64,000 nt of DNA, taken from positions 558,001-622,000 of the forward strand of contig NZ_LRVM01000001.1 in the NCBI RefSeq assembly GCF_001571775.1, in the 5' to 3' direction. This DNA comes from Anaerotignum neopropionicum. Its GTDB lineage: Bacteria; Bacillota; Clostridia; Lachnospirales; Anaerotignaceae. The position numbers and the translations under genes are program-made. The notes under the pieces are model-generated. The model was not told the DNA's origin. It did not search any database and saw nothing but the letters and a program-made list of their open reading frames with translations. Shown here in pieces: positions 40,281 through 48,178 of this stretch. How positions within the stretch are numbered: the stretch's first letter is position 1; every line of letters starts with the position of its first letter.

Positions 40281-41258
40281 ATGGAATGGATTGAGGTTTT
40301 TGTAGCAGTAAGCCAAACGGGGTTAGAGCCTGTGGCGGGATTGCTGTATGAATGCGGCCTAACAGGGCTGATGATTAGCGATGAAGCGGATTTTCAAGAG
40401 TTTTTGGACTCCCCCAACAGAGATTGGGACTATATTGCCGATGAATTGGTAGAGGAAAAGCAAAAGCTGGAAACAGGGATTACTTTCTTTTTGAGGGACA
40501 ACCTATATGGAAGGGAGCAGTTGGCGCAAATCAAGAGTGCGTTGGCTGTTATAAAAGAGCAGGAAAAGGAGCTGGATTTAGGCACCTTGGAAATGACCAT
40601 GAAAAACGTGCAGGAGGAGGATTGGGCAAATAATTGGAAGAAATACTTTAAGCCCTTTCCCGTAGGCGAAAAAATCATGATTAAGCCCTCTTGGGAGGAA
40701 TTAACGGAGCCGACAGACAAGGTGGTTTTAAAAATCGACCCCGGCCATATTTTCGGCACAGGAACCCATGAAACCACCCAGCTTTGCATGGAATTAATTG
40801 AAACCTATTTGAAAAAAGACGATATGGTTTTGGATATTGGCTGTGGCAGCGGCATTTTGTCTATTGCGTCCCTTTTATTGGAAGCAAAGGAAGCAGATGC
40901 CGTGGATATCGACCCCAATGCCATGGAGATTGCTTATGAAAACAGCGATCGGAATGATATTCCCAGAGAAAAATACCATGTTTGTGCAGGAAATATCTTG
41001 GAGGACGAAGCCCTTCATGAAAAATACAGCGGGAAAAAGTATGATATGGTGGAGGCAAATATTGTTGCCGATGTGATCATTGCGCTGACAAAAAAAGTGC
41101 CTGACTATATTAAGGACGGGGGTATTTTTCTTTGCAGTGGTATTATTATTGAACGTAAGGAAGATGTGCTGGGAGCATTGGATGCGGGAGGTTATTCTGT
41201 GTTGGAAGTAAAAGAGAAAAAGGGTTGGGTAGCCATTGCGGCTCGATATGAGGGATAA
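40281..41258 (+). CDS. prmA: Ribosomal protein L11 methyltransferase
   Basis: A 325-residue SAM-dependent enzyme trimethylating L11. N-terminal L11-recognition domain (about 1-100), then methyltransferase fold with DPGHIFGTGTHETTQLCMELIE (about 153-174), motif I VLDIGCGSGILSIAS and NIVADVI for the catalytic face. Length and motifs match PrmA. AAGGAGAAAAACC precedes the ATG. First of a run prmA-rsmE-nifS-thiI with tiny gaps. Confidence 0.95.
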   Translation: MEWIEVFVAVSQTGLEPVAGLLYECGLTGLMISDEADFQEFLDSPNRDWDYIADELVEEKQKLETGITFFLRDNLYGREQLAQIKSALAVIKEQEKELDLGTLEMTMKNVQEEDWANNWKKYFKPFPVGEKIMIKPSWEELTEPTDKVVLKIDPGHIFGTGTHETTQLCMELIETYLKKDDMVLDIGCGSGILSIASLLLEAKEADAVDIDPNAMEIAYENSDRNDIPREKYHVCAGNILEDEALHEKYSGKKYDMVEANIVADVIIALTKKVPDYIKDGGIFLCSGIIIERKEDVLGALDAGGYSVLEVKEKKGWVAIAARYEG

Positions 41259-41261
41259 GAC

Positions 41262-41987
41262 ATGCCAAAATTTTTTGTGGAACCCCATCAAATAAAAGAA
41301 AACCTCATCCAAGTTACTGGGGAGGATGCAAAGCATATCAAAACTGTACTGCGCTCTCGTGAGGGGGAGGAAATTACCCTTTGTGATGGACTGGGGACGG
41401 ATTATTTTTGCCGCATTGCTTCTTTGGAGGAAGGCGTTACGGCGGAGATTATTTCCAGTGAGCCTTGTCGGTCGGAGCCGAAAACGAAAATTACCCTTTA
41501 TCAAGGCTTGCCCAAGGCGGATAAAATGGAATTGATTATGCAAAAATGCGTAGAATTGGGCGTGGACCGTATTGTGGCCGTTTCTACGGAGCGGTGCATT
41601 GTGAAGTTGGATAAAAAAGAGGAAAAAAAGCTGGAGCGATGGCAAAAAATAGCCGAGGCGGCGGCAAAGCAAAGCGGAAGGGGTAAAATACCCGAAATTG
41701 CACCGAAGGTTCTGCGCTTTTCTCAAGCTTTAGCAGAAGCAAAAACCTTATCCAGCGCAATCATTCCCTATGAAAAAGAGGAAAACAGAGGGATTCGCTC
41801 CTTTGTGGAAGGCTTTTCTGGAGCGGAAATAGGTGTTTTTATCGGCCCTGAGGGGGGCTTTACAGAAGAGGAGGTTCAAGGGGCTATGGATGCAGGCGTG
41901 TTACCCGTTACCCTTGGGAAACGGATTTTGCGTACAGAAACGGCGGGCATGACTGCCATAGCTATTTTGCTGTACGAATTAGGTTAG
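41262..41987 (+). CDS. rsmE: 16S rRNA m3U1498 methyltransferase
   Basis: A 241-residue SPOUT-class enzyme. N-terminal PUA-like domain (MPKFFVEPHQIKENLIQVTGEDAKHIKTVLRSREGEE) and trefoil-knot C-terminus FIGPEGGFTEEEV (about 190-202) with LGKRILRTETAG, both diagnostic. It follows prmA by 3 bp, a common Firmicutes pairing. Confidence 0.95.
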   Translation: MPKFFVEPHQIKENLIQVTGEDAKHIKTVLRSREGEEITLCDGLGTDYFCRIASLEEGVTAEIISSEPCRSEPKTKITLYQGLPKADKMELIMQKCVELGVDRIVAVSTERCIVKLDKKEEKKLERWQKIAEAAAKQSGRGKIPEIAPKVLRFSQALAEAKTLSSAIIPYEKEENRGIRSFVEGFSGAEIGVFIGPEGGFTEEEVQGAMDAGVLPVTLGKRILRTETAGMTAIAILLYELG

Positions 41988-41998
41988 GAGGAAAACAA

Positions 41999-43147
41999 AT
42001 GATATATTTGGATAATGCTGCTACCACAAGGGCTTTGCCTGCTGTGGCGGAAAAAATGACATATATGCTCACAGAGCAGTTTGGAAATCCTGCCTCCGTA
42101 AGCATCATGGGCTTGGCGGTGGATAAGGAAATCCGCCATGCGGCGCAGATTTTAGCCCGTGGCATTCATTGTAAGGAGGAAGAAGTATTCTTCACCAGTG
42201 GAGGTACAGAAGGGGATAACTGGGCAATTTTTGGCACGGCGGCAGGCTATCGTAGGCACGGCAGACATTTCATTACAACCCAGATTGAGCATCCTGCTGT
42301 GAAAAATCCCATGAAGGCATTGGAGGAGGAGGGGTGCGAGGTAACTTGGCTTTTGGTTGATTCCAAAGGGCATATTTCTTTGGAAGAATTGGCGGCGGCC
42401 ATCCGCCCCGATACCGTTTTGGTGAGTATCATTTTAGTAAATAACGAAACTGGCGTTGTGCAGGACGGGGCGGCAATCGGCAAGCTGATTAAAGAAAAAA
42501 ATCCCCAAACCCTGTTTCATGTGGATGCGGTGCAGGCCTTTGGCAAGTACCCTATAGATGTGGAAAAAATGAAGATAGACCTCTTAACCATGAGTGGACA
42601 TAAAATTCACGGGCCTAAAGGCGTGGGTATGCTGTACATGCGAAAGGGTACCAAGGTAAAGCCCTTTATTCTTGGCGGCGGTCAGCAAAAGGGGCAAAGA
42701 GCAGGCACGGAAAACGGCCCTGCTGTGGCGGCTTTAGGCATTGCCGCAGAGGAAGCCTTTAACCATATGCAAGAGAGCATTGCCCATGTGTCAGCCTTGA
42801 AGAAAGCTCTAGCTGAGGGGATTTTGGCCATGCCCAATACCAAAATCAATGGGGATGGCTTGGAAGGCGCAAGTCCCTATGTTTTAAATGTTACATTTCA
42901 AGGCTTGCGCAGTGAAGTTTTGCTTCATGATTTGGAAAGTAAGGGTATTTTTGTTTCCGCAGGCTCTGCTTGTGACAGCAAGAAAAAAGTAGGAAGCTCT
43001 GTTTTAATGGCAATGGGCATGCCCTTTTCGGAAATAGAAGGGGCGGTTCGCTTTAGCTTTTCCAGATATAATACTATGGAAGAAATTCAGATTTGCTTGG
43101 CGGCACTGGAAAAATCTGTGCCGTTTTTGAGAAAATATAATAGATAA
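41999..43147 (+). CDS. nifS: Cysteine desulfurase, NifS/IscS type
   Basis: A 382-residue PLP enzyme removing sulfur from cysteine. PLP lysine is K202 (SGHKIHGPKG), the active-site Cys is C324 in SAGSACDSKKK, and the N-terminus is MIYLDNAATT. The short Cys loop and direct coupling to thiI point to a desulfurase dedicated to tRNA thiolation, like Bacillus NifZ. AGGAGG precedes the ATG. Confidence 0.93.
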   Translation: MIYLDNAATTRALPAVAEKMTYMLTEQFGNPASVSIMGLAVDKEIRHAAQILARGIHCKEEEVFFTSGGTEGDNWAIFGTAAGYRRHGRHFITTQIEHPAVKNPMKALEEEGCEVTWLLVDSKGHISLEELAAAIRPDTVLVSIILVNNETGVVQDGAAIGKLIKEKNPQTLFHVDAVQAFGKYPIDVEKMKIDLLTMSGHKIHGPKGVGMLYMRKGTKVKPFILGGGQQKGQRAGTENGPAVAALGIAAEEAFNHMQESIAHVSALKKALAEGILAMPNTKINGDGLEGASPYVLNVTFQGLRSEVLLHDLESKGIFVSAGSACDSKKKVGSSVLMAMGMPFSEIEGAVRFSFSRYNTMEEIQICLAALEKSVPFLRKYNR

Positions 43148-43159
43148 AGGGGCAGCGTT

Positions 43160-44335
43160 ATGGCAGAAAAGGTTTTAATTATAAAATACGGTGAAATTGC
43201 TATGAGAGGCAATAACCGTTACATTTTTATTAACCGATTGATTTCGGCAATCCGTAGAAATATTGACCCAATGGGTAATTATTATGTGGTAAGAGATCCG
43301 GGGAGATTGATTGTTGAGGATAGAGGCGGCGAATTGGACTACGATTTGCTGATTCCTCGAATCGTGCCTATTTTTGGTTTGGTGGCGGTATGCCCCGGTG
43401 TTCGTTTGGCGGATATGACCTTTGAAACGATTTTAGAAGAATCCTTACAGCACATGAAAGAGCAGTATGGCGACCAGCAGATTTCCTTTAAAGTTCGTAC
43501 GAGAAGGGCGAATCAGGGCTTTACGATGCCCTCTATGGATGTCAATATGAAGGTTGGGGAGTATCTGCTGGAGCAAATGCCCAATTTAAGGGTGGATGTG
43601 CATAACCCCGATGTAATGTTGAATATTGAAATCAGAAACAGTACCTATGTGCACTCAAAAGTAATTAAAACCTACGGAGGTTTGCCTTACGGTAGTTCAG
43701 GCAAGGGAGTCAGCCTGCTTTCCGGCGGCATTGACAGCCCTGTGGCCACTTGGATGATGGCAAAACGCGGCGTTGAGGTGGAAGGCGTTTATTTCCACAG
43801 CCCCCCTTACACCAGCGAATGGGCCAAGGAGAAGGTTATTGATTTGGCAAAAAGAATTGCCGATTTTACAGGGGAATTCCGTCTGTATGTGGTGCCTTTT
43901 ACAGAATTACAGCTGTATTTATTGGATAACGTTGCCCATGATAAGCTTACTATTCACTTGAAACGTGCCATGATGCGTGCGGGAGAGATGATTGCCAAAA
44001 AGGACGACGCCATGGCACTGATTACCGGTGAAAGCGTGGGACAGGTTGCCAGCCAGACCATGCAAGGGATTTTCGCCATTAATGCTGTTTGTGAAATGCC
44101 TGTATTGCGGCCTTTGGCTGGGATGGATAAACAGGAAATTGTTAACCTTGCCCAAAAAATTGGTACTTTTGAAATCTCCGCAAGACCTTACGAGGATTGC
44201 TGTACGGTTTTTGTGGCGAAGCACCCCGTTACAAAGCCTAGATTGAGTTTTATTGAAAAATCTGAGCGCCGTTTGACAGAATTGGACAGACTGCTGGAAG
44301 AATCTGTTCAAAATGCAGAAATTATTGACTTGTAA
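43160..44335 (+). CDS. thiI: tRNA 4-thiouridine synthase ThiI (no rhodanese domain)
   Basis: A 391-residue enzyme: N-terminal ferredoxin-like and THUMP domains (about 1-165, KYGEIAMRGNNR), then PP-loop ATPase SGGIDSPV (188-195) and DCCTVFVAKHPVTKP near the end. It adenylates U8 of tRNA; sulfur comes from the adjacent desulfurase. The rhodanese domain of E. coli ThiI is absent, as usual in Firmicutes. Gap to nifS is 12 bp. Confidence 0.95.
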   Translation: MAEKVLIIKYGEIAMRGNNRYIFINRLISAIRRNIDPMGNYYVVRDPGRLIVEDRGGELDYDLLIPRIVPIFGLVAVCPGVRLADMTFETILEESLQHMKEQYGDQQISFKVRTRRANQGFTMPSMDVNMKVGEYLLEQMPNLRVDVHNPDVMLNIEIRNSTYVHSKVIKTYGGLPYGSSGKGVSLLSGGIDSPVATWMMAKRGVEVEGVYFHSPPYTSEWAKEKVIDLAKRIADFTGEFRLYVVPFTELQLYLLDNVAHDKLTIHLKRAMMRAGEMIAKKDDAMALITGESVGQVASQTMQGIFAINAVCEMPVLRPLAGMDKQEIVNLAQKIGTFEISARPYEDCCTVFVAKHPVTKPRLSFIEKSERRLTELDRLLEESVQNAEIIDL

Positions 44336-44484
44336 AAAATTTTTAATGGAAATTAAAAATGAAAAAAGATAGAATGTAATAATGAGTAGTCGTTGTATCA
44401 TAATTTTTGCGAGTAAAGTAATAGGAAAGCCTTATGTAGGCTTAAGCGGTTAGTCGGTGGCCGTGGACTTTGAGGTGTTAGCCA

Positions 44485-45345
44485 ATGTTTGCTTCAAAAC
44501 GGAGAAGAAAGATTTTTGTAAGTTGCATGGCTATAGCATGGTTAGGGCTGCTGTTGCTGTGGTTTCGCATTGACCAAGGACTATATTATTGGGGAATTTT
44601 CGCTTTTCCTTTTGTTATGATACAAGGGATGCTAATTGCTGTTTTCTGTAGCAAGGCAATGGAAGAGAAAACGAGAGGCATAGTCTTTCCTATGTTAACA
44701 GAATTACTGTTGATTTCCTTTCTAATCATATATCTTTGCCTAATGATGTCGTGGAACACACCGTTTTATTTTTTTGAAGATTGTTTTTCAGAAGGCTTAT
44801 ATTCATCGATGCCTACGTTTTGGATTGCCTTTCTCCTTTCTTTTATTCCAATCTTTGCATTTCCTTTTCTGCGACGGCGAAAGAAGGATAGTATTGAATC
44901 AAATATAGTAAAAGAGGATAGAATGTTTGCTTCTAAGTGGGAAAAAAAGACGTTTGCAAGAATTGTGTTGCTTTCTTGGGCAGGGCTGTTTTTACCATGG
45001 TTTTCTTTTGAACCCAGCATGGAGGGGTATGTGTGGGGATTTCTTTTTTTTCCTTATTTCATGATGCAAATGGCAGTATTGGTTGTATTTTATAACAATG
45101 AACCGAAAGACGAATTGGGCGTATTTATTGTTTCTATTATAACAGAGCTATGCCTGGTCACTTTTCCTATTATTTATATTTGGCAGATGTTCACATGGTA
45201 TACACCTTTTGTTTCTGTAGACAATATTTTTGAAACAAGCTTAGAAATAACTTATCCTTCGTTTTGGATTTCCCTGGTTTTAGCCATTATTCCAATTCTT
45301 GCTTTTCCTGTTCTTAGACGTTGGAAGAAGGACGAAGCCAAATAA
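44485..45345 (+). CDS. Internally duplicated membrane protein, unknown
   Basis: A 286-residue protein made of two homologous halves, about 1-145 and 147-286. Both begin MFASK and share AWLGLLLLWF/SWAGLFLPWF, FPFVMIQG/FPYFMMQM, ELLLISFLIIYLC/ELCLVTFPIIYIW, SMPTFWIAFLLSFIPIFAFPFLRRRKKD/TYPSFWISLVLAIIPILAFPVLRRWKKD. Each half has about four membrane helices and a basic end. The second half starts at an ATG preceded by AGAGGATAGA, as if it had once been a separate gene. GAGGTG precedes ATG 44485. Function unknown. Confidence 0.7.
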   Translation: MFASKRRRKIFVSCMAIAWLGLLLLWFRIDQGLYYWGIFAFPFVMIQGMLIAVFCSKAMEEKTRGIVFPMLTELLLISFLIIYLCLMMSWNTPFYFFEDCFSEGLYSSMPTFWIAFLLSFIPIFAFPFLRRRKKDSIESNIVKEDRMFASKWEKKTFARIVLLSWAGLFLPWFSFEPSMEGYVWGFLFFPYFMMQMAVLVVFYNNEPKDELGVFIVSIITELCLVTFPIIYIWQMFTWYTPFVSVDNIFETSLEITYPSFWISLVLAIIPILAFPVLRRWKKDEAK

Positions 45346-45371
45346 ATAGTTCTTTCCATGAAAAAAGATTA

Positions 45372-45579
45372 AGTCAAAATATTGAGGGCGTTGCCCTCAA
45401 ACACCCACAAGGGTTTCACCCTTGACTCATCTTAACCCGCATAATATGCGGGTTGTATAAAAAGTTTTTGGTCTTGCTTTTTTCAAAAAGCAAGCAGGTT
45501 TTCATCACTTTCGCTACGCAAAAGCCGGCTTCGCCGTCTGCCCTATCTTGGGTAGTGAGAGGGCGGCGCCCAAGGTTTT
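45372..45579 (-). repeat. Dispersed intergenic hairpin repeat, copy C
   Basis: Reverse orientation relative to copies A and B. The plus strand reads from the TTGAGGGC..GCCCTCAA palindrome through CCCGCATAATATGCGGG, CTTGCTTTTTTCAAAAAGCAAG and the CTGCCCTATCTTGGGTAG block to GGCGCCCAAGG. It lacks the GGCAAAGAAGTGCC/CTGTC part of A and B. Spurious ORFs here include SALSWVVRGRRPRF. Confidence 0.8.
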
Positions 45580-45691
45580 TCGACAGTCTGAGGTATTTGC
45601 AGTTATTGCGAACACCTCTTTTCTGTATGGAATAAAACGAACAATCAATTATGTTTCATTTCTCAATTTTTGTACTGCATATTTTATAAAT

Positions 45692-45871
45692 TCAATCGGG
45701 TGTTGGCACTTCGCCCCTGCGTGGTACTTGATTCTGATATGCTTTTATGATACTTTGGTTGTTTGGATTTCCAAAGGCATAGTCTAGTGCTGATTGCATA
45801 GACTGTTTGACTTCACACATATTTATTTTGTTTTCTTTTGCTATTTTTTGATATATCTTTCGGTTGCTCAT
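45692..45871 (-). CDS. 59-residue Spo0A-C-terminal-like small protein
   Basis: ATG 45871 follows AGAGGGAGAG on the minus strand. The product MSNRKIYQKIAKENKINMCEVK...QSMQSALDYAFGNPNNQSIIKAYQNQVPRRGEVPTPD resembles small Lachnospiraceae proteins that share a segment with the Spo0A C-terminal region (IAKE.GVSVEEVKxEMQ.AI..A..NPN, ending in P..GEVPTPEE); that recollection needs checking. It is divergent from an HTH gene at 46014 and could be its partner. Confidence 0.55.
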   Translation of the reverse strand: MSNRKIYQKIAKENKINMCEVKQSMQSALDYAFGNPNNQSIIKAYQNQVPRRGEVPTPD

Positions 45872-46013
45872 TTTATCTCTCCCTCTGAATGTATCTAAAA
45901 TTCCTTTTTACATATATTATCATAAAATTTTCGGTTAGTACATGTAAAGGGACTAATTTCATTTTTTTAAATTCTATAATTAATATAGTATAGCTACAGG
46001 GACAGAGGGGCTT

Positions 46014-46253
46014 ATGAGATTAAACGAAGCGATTAGTAAAAGATTAGAAGAAATTTTAATATCCAAAGGAATGACCCAATATGAATTATTTAAGAGAAGT
46101 GGTGTTCCTCGTTCAACGATAGGTAATGTTATGAACTGTTCTTATGATTCCGTTAAACTTCGAATCATACATGAAATGTGTTTGGGTTTAGAAATAGGTA
46201 TTGGAGAATTTTTTACATCCCCATTATTTGATGAAAATAATCTTGAAGATTAA
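46014..46253 (+). CDS. XRE-family regulator, 79 residues
   Basis: Small DNA-binding protein: ILISKGMTQYELFKRSGVPRSTIGNVMNCSYDSVKLRIIHEMCLGL (about 16-61) is a complete XRE helix-turn-helix. GAGGGGCTT precedes the ATG. It is divergent from the 59-residue gene across a 142-bp AT-rich region with a TATAAT-like -10 near 45977 and a TTAGT...ACTAA inverted repeat (about 45934-45955) that could be its operator. It is followed by a strong terminator. It probably controls the divergent pair. Confidence 0.75.
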   Translation: MRLNEAISKRLEEILISKGMTQYELFKRSGVPRSTIGNVMNCSYDSVKLRIIHEMCLGLEIGIGEFFTSPLFDENNLED

Positions 46254-46287
46254 AAACGCATACGTTTTATTTAGGGATAGATAAGAG

Positions 46288-46320
46288 AAAAAGACCAAGT
46301 CATTGACTTGGTCTTTTTTA
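46288..46320 (+). terminator. Perfect intrinsic terminator
   Basis: AAAAAGACCAAGTC (46288-46301), ATT loop, GACTTGGTCTTTTT (46305-46318). Symmetric A and T tracts allow use by both the XRE gene and the convergent 3D-domain gene. Confidence 0.92.
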
Positions 46321-46347
46321 TCGCGGTTATATATTTATTTTCTTTGG

Positions 46348-47142
46348 TTAGGATAAAACGTAAACCGTTACGTTTTGCACCCCCCAAGAATAAGCTTCAC
46401 TTTTGGTTTCATAGCAAACATCAATGCGGTTGCCGTCAATTGCACCGCCTGTATCCGCAGCAATCGCCACGCCATAGCCCGGAACGTATACCTTAGTGCC
46501 CAAAGGAATTACCTTGGGGTCTACAGCAATAACACCCTTTGTTGCTTTCGTTCCTGTTGCTGTAATACCGTTACAACCGGCATCATAGGGGGTATATGCT
46601 GTTGCTTTTGCATTAATTGCTTTTTTATAAGTCATACCGTTAATGACGTTAGAAGCACCAACTTCTATAATCTCGTCAACAGCATCCGTAACAACTTTCG
46701 TTTCTACCAACTCAGAACTAACAAATTGATCGCCGTGGTATATTTGCTTGCTTACAACTGAGGTTTGACCCTCTTGCCCTTCTTGAACGACACGACGTTC
46801 GCCGGGTTGCAATGTGGCAGAAGCTTTCTCAATTACTTTGTAAGGTACAACATCTGTTGTGGCAACAATTTTTTCCGTTACTGAGGTAAGAGAAATGGCC
46901 ATCATATTTGTTACAGCGTCTGCTTCGTTAAAATCTTCTAAAAGGTATCCTGTGTCGATGGTGGCAGAAAGCTCCTTCAACAATTCACCGACAGTTTGGG
47001 CGTCGGTGGTTACCATTCGGGGTACGCCGTCCAAATTAACAATTACAGACTGTGTGTTAAGTTTGCTATAAGCAGAGGCTGTGCCGCAGCCAATCACCAA
47101 TATAAATACCACGATAGCAAATACTCTAAGATGCGTTTTCAT
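46348..47142 (-). CDS. Secreted G5/3D-domain cell-wall protein (YabE/YuiC-like)
   Basis: A 264-residue exported protein: signal/anchor helix (VFAIVVFILVIGCGTASA), a DUF348 unit (SVIVNLDGVPRMVTTDAQTVGELLKEL, about 33-60), a G5 domain (about 95-165, EKASATLQPGERRVVQEGQEGQTS), and a C-terminal 3D domain (AKATAYTPYDAGCNGITATGTKATKGVIAVDPKVIPLGTKVYVPGYGVAIAADTGGAI..NRIDVCY) related to MltA-type lytic transglycosylases. This is the YabE/RpfB-like architecture for wall turnover or spore outgrowth. ATG 47142 follows AAGGAGG; an upstream in-frame extension of 53 codons lies in the leader. Confidence 0.88.
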   Translation of the reverse strand: MKTHLRVFAIVVFILVIGCGTASAYSKLNTQSVIVNLDGVPRMVTTDAQTVGELLKELSATIDTGYLLEDFNEADAVTNMMAISLTSVTEKIVATTDVVPYKVIEKASATLQPGERRVVQEGQEGQTSVVSKQIYHGDQFVSSELVETKVVTDAVDEIIEVGASNVINGMTYKKAINAKATAYTPYDAGCNGITATGTKATKGVIAVDPKVIPLGTKVYVPGYGVAIAADTGGAIDGNRIDVCYETKSEAYSWGVQNVTVYVLS

Positions 47143-47415
47143 TTTTTCCTCCTTGAACATTACCCAGCTTTTGCCGATTTGTGGGAAGGGCATTGGGGCT
47201 GTTCCTCTCGTATTTATGATAGACATATAGATCTTTATGCCTTTGCCCAAGCCCCTTTGGGGCATTGAGCCGCAGTCGTATTTACGCGGGGGAGTCGTCA
47301 CTTCCGCATGTTTTTTCTTTATAATTTACAAACAACTGCAAAAATAAAGACATATCGTAGGGATATATCTTTACTTTACTAGTAGTATATTAACACATTT
47401 GTAACATTTATGCAA
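47143..47415 (-). promoter_or_regulatory. Promoter and ~240-nt structured leader of the 3D-domain gene
   Basis: On the minus strand TTGCAT (47415-47410), 17 bp, TAATAT (47392-47387). The leader starts with the hairpin AAAGA-ATAT/ATAT-TCTTT (about 47372-47345) and continues with CCGC/GCGG, GCCCCAAAGGGGC and GGGCAAAGGCAT/ATGCCC pairings. Genes of this class are frequent c-di-AMP (ydaO) riboswitch targets, but I do not find the conserved GTCAGCTAAC block, so I leave the class open. Confidence 0.5.
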
Positions 47416-47422
47416 CTTTTTT

Positions 47423-48178
47423 TTAAAAAAATAAATTTTGTCCATTTTTACCAGTAATTTCAGCTACAATTTCTGGGGTTGTTTCTTTTATTTCAGCGAT
47501 TTTATTTACAATAAATTCCAAATTTCTGGAGTCATTTCGTTTACCTCGATTGGGTATGGGTGCCAAATAGGGGCTGTCAGTTTCAATCAAAATCTTCTCC
47601 AGGGGGAGGGCTTCCACCACTTCCGCTATTTTTTTTGAATTTGGGAAGGTTACTACTCCACCAATGCCAATATAATAGCCCATTTTTGTATATTCCACCG
47701 CCATTGGCGCTGCGCCCGAATAGCAGTGTATCACACCACGGCGGACGTTGCTTGCGGCGATAATATCAAAGGTTTCCTGGGATGCATCTCTTGAATGAAT
47801 TATTACAGGTTTGTTAACAGATTCCGCAAGGCGAAGCTGCTGACGAAACCAAAATTGCTGAAGCTCTCTGGGGTGCGTATCATAATAATAGTCCAAGCCC
47901 ATTTCCCCAAGGGCAACTACTTTTTTATGTTGGGAAAGCCGACGGAGCTCTTCCATGGTTTTAGAGGACATATCATACAATTCATGGGGATGAATGCCTA
48001 CAGCGGCATAAATGTAGTCATAACGTTCAGCCAGGCGAATGCTTTGCTTTGAGCTTTTTACATCGCACCCCACGTTCACCAAATAGTCTATACCACAAGA
48101 GGGGAGAAGCCCTAAAAGCTCCTCCCGATCCTCCTTGAATTGTATGGCATCAAAATGGGCATGAGATTCAAAATACAT
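47423..48178 (-). CDS. tatD: TatD-family metal-dependent deoxyribonuclease
   Basis: A 251-residue TatD hydrolase (DNase and 3'-end repair or tRNA/protein quality roles). Metal-binding motifs: SHAHFDA (about 5-11), GEMGLDYYY (about 91-99), HSRDA, IHCYSG and TDSPYLAP. ATG 48178 overlaps the metG stop (TAATG), giving translational coupling; the frame open upstream lies within metG. metG-tatD is a common Firmicutes pair. Confidence 0.95.
   Translation of the reverse strand: MYFESHAHFDAIQFKEDREELLGLLPSCGIDYLVNVGCDVKSSKQSIRLAERYDYIYAAVGIHPHELYDMSSKTMEELRRLSQHKKVVALGEMGLDYYYDTHPRELQQFWFRQQLRLAESVNKPVIIHSRDASQETFDIIAASNVRRGVIHCYSGAAPMAVEYTKMGYYIGIGGVVTFPNSKKIAEVVEALPLEKILIETDSPYLAPIPNRGKRNDSRNLEFIVNKIAEIKETTPEIVAEITGKNGQNLFF

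Noticed and set aside
40875..41726. 283-codon minus-strand ORF opposite prmA/rsmE
   Set aside because: Spans two conserved genes antisense, with no ribosome site and no recognisable product.
44337..44360. Terminator after thiI
   Set aside because: ATTTTTAAT/AATTAAAAAT is a weak all-AT hairpin without a proper U-run; not convincing.
45453..45635. ORF with SALSWVVRGRRPRF peptide, and similar ORFs at 56638-56853, 5439-5627 and 53192-53593
   Set aside because: They lie inside the dispersed repeat family, lack ribosome sites, and recur only because the DNA repeat recurs. Not genes.
47143..47380. c-di-AMP (ydaO) riboswitch
   Set aside because: Gene context fits, but the conserved GTCAGCTAAC and GGGGTGAATC blocks were not found. 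Kept only as an unclassified leader.
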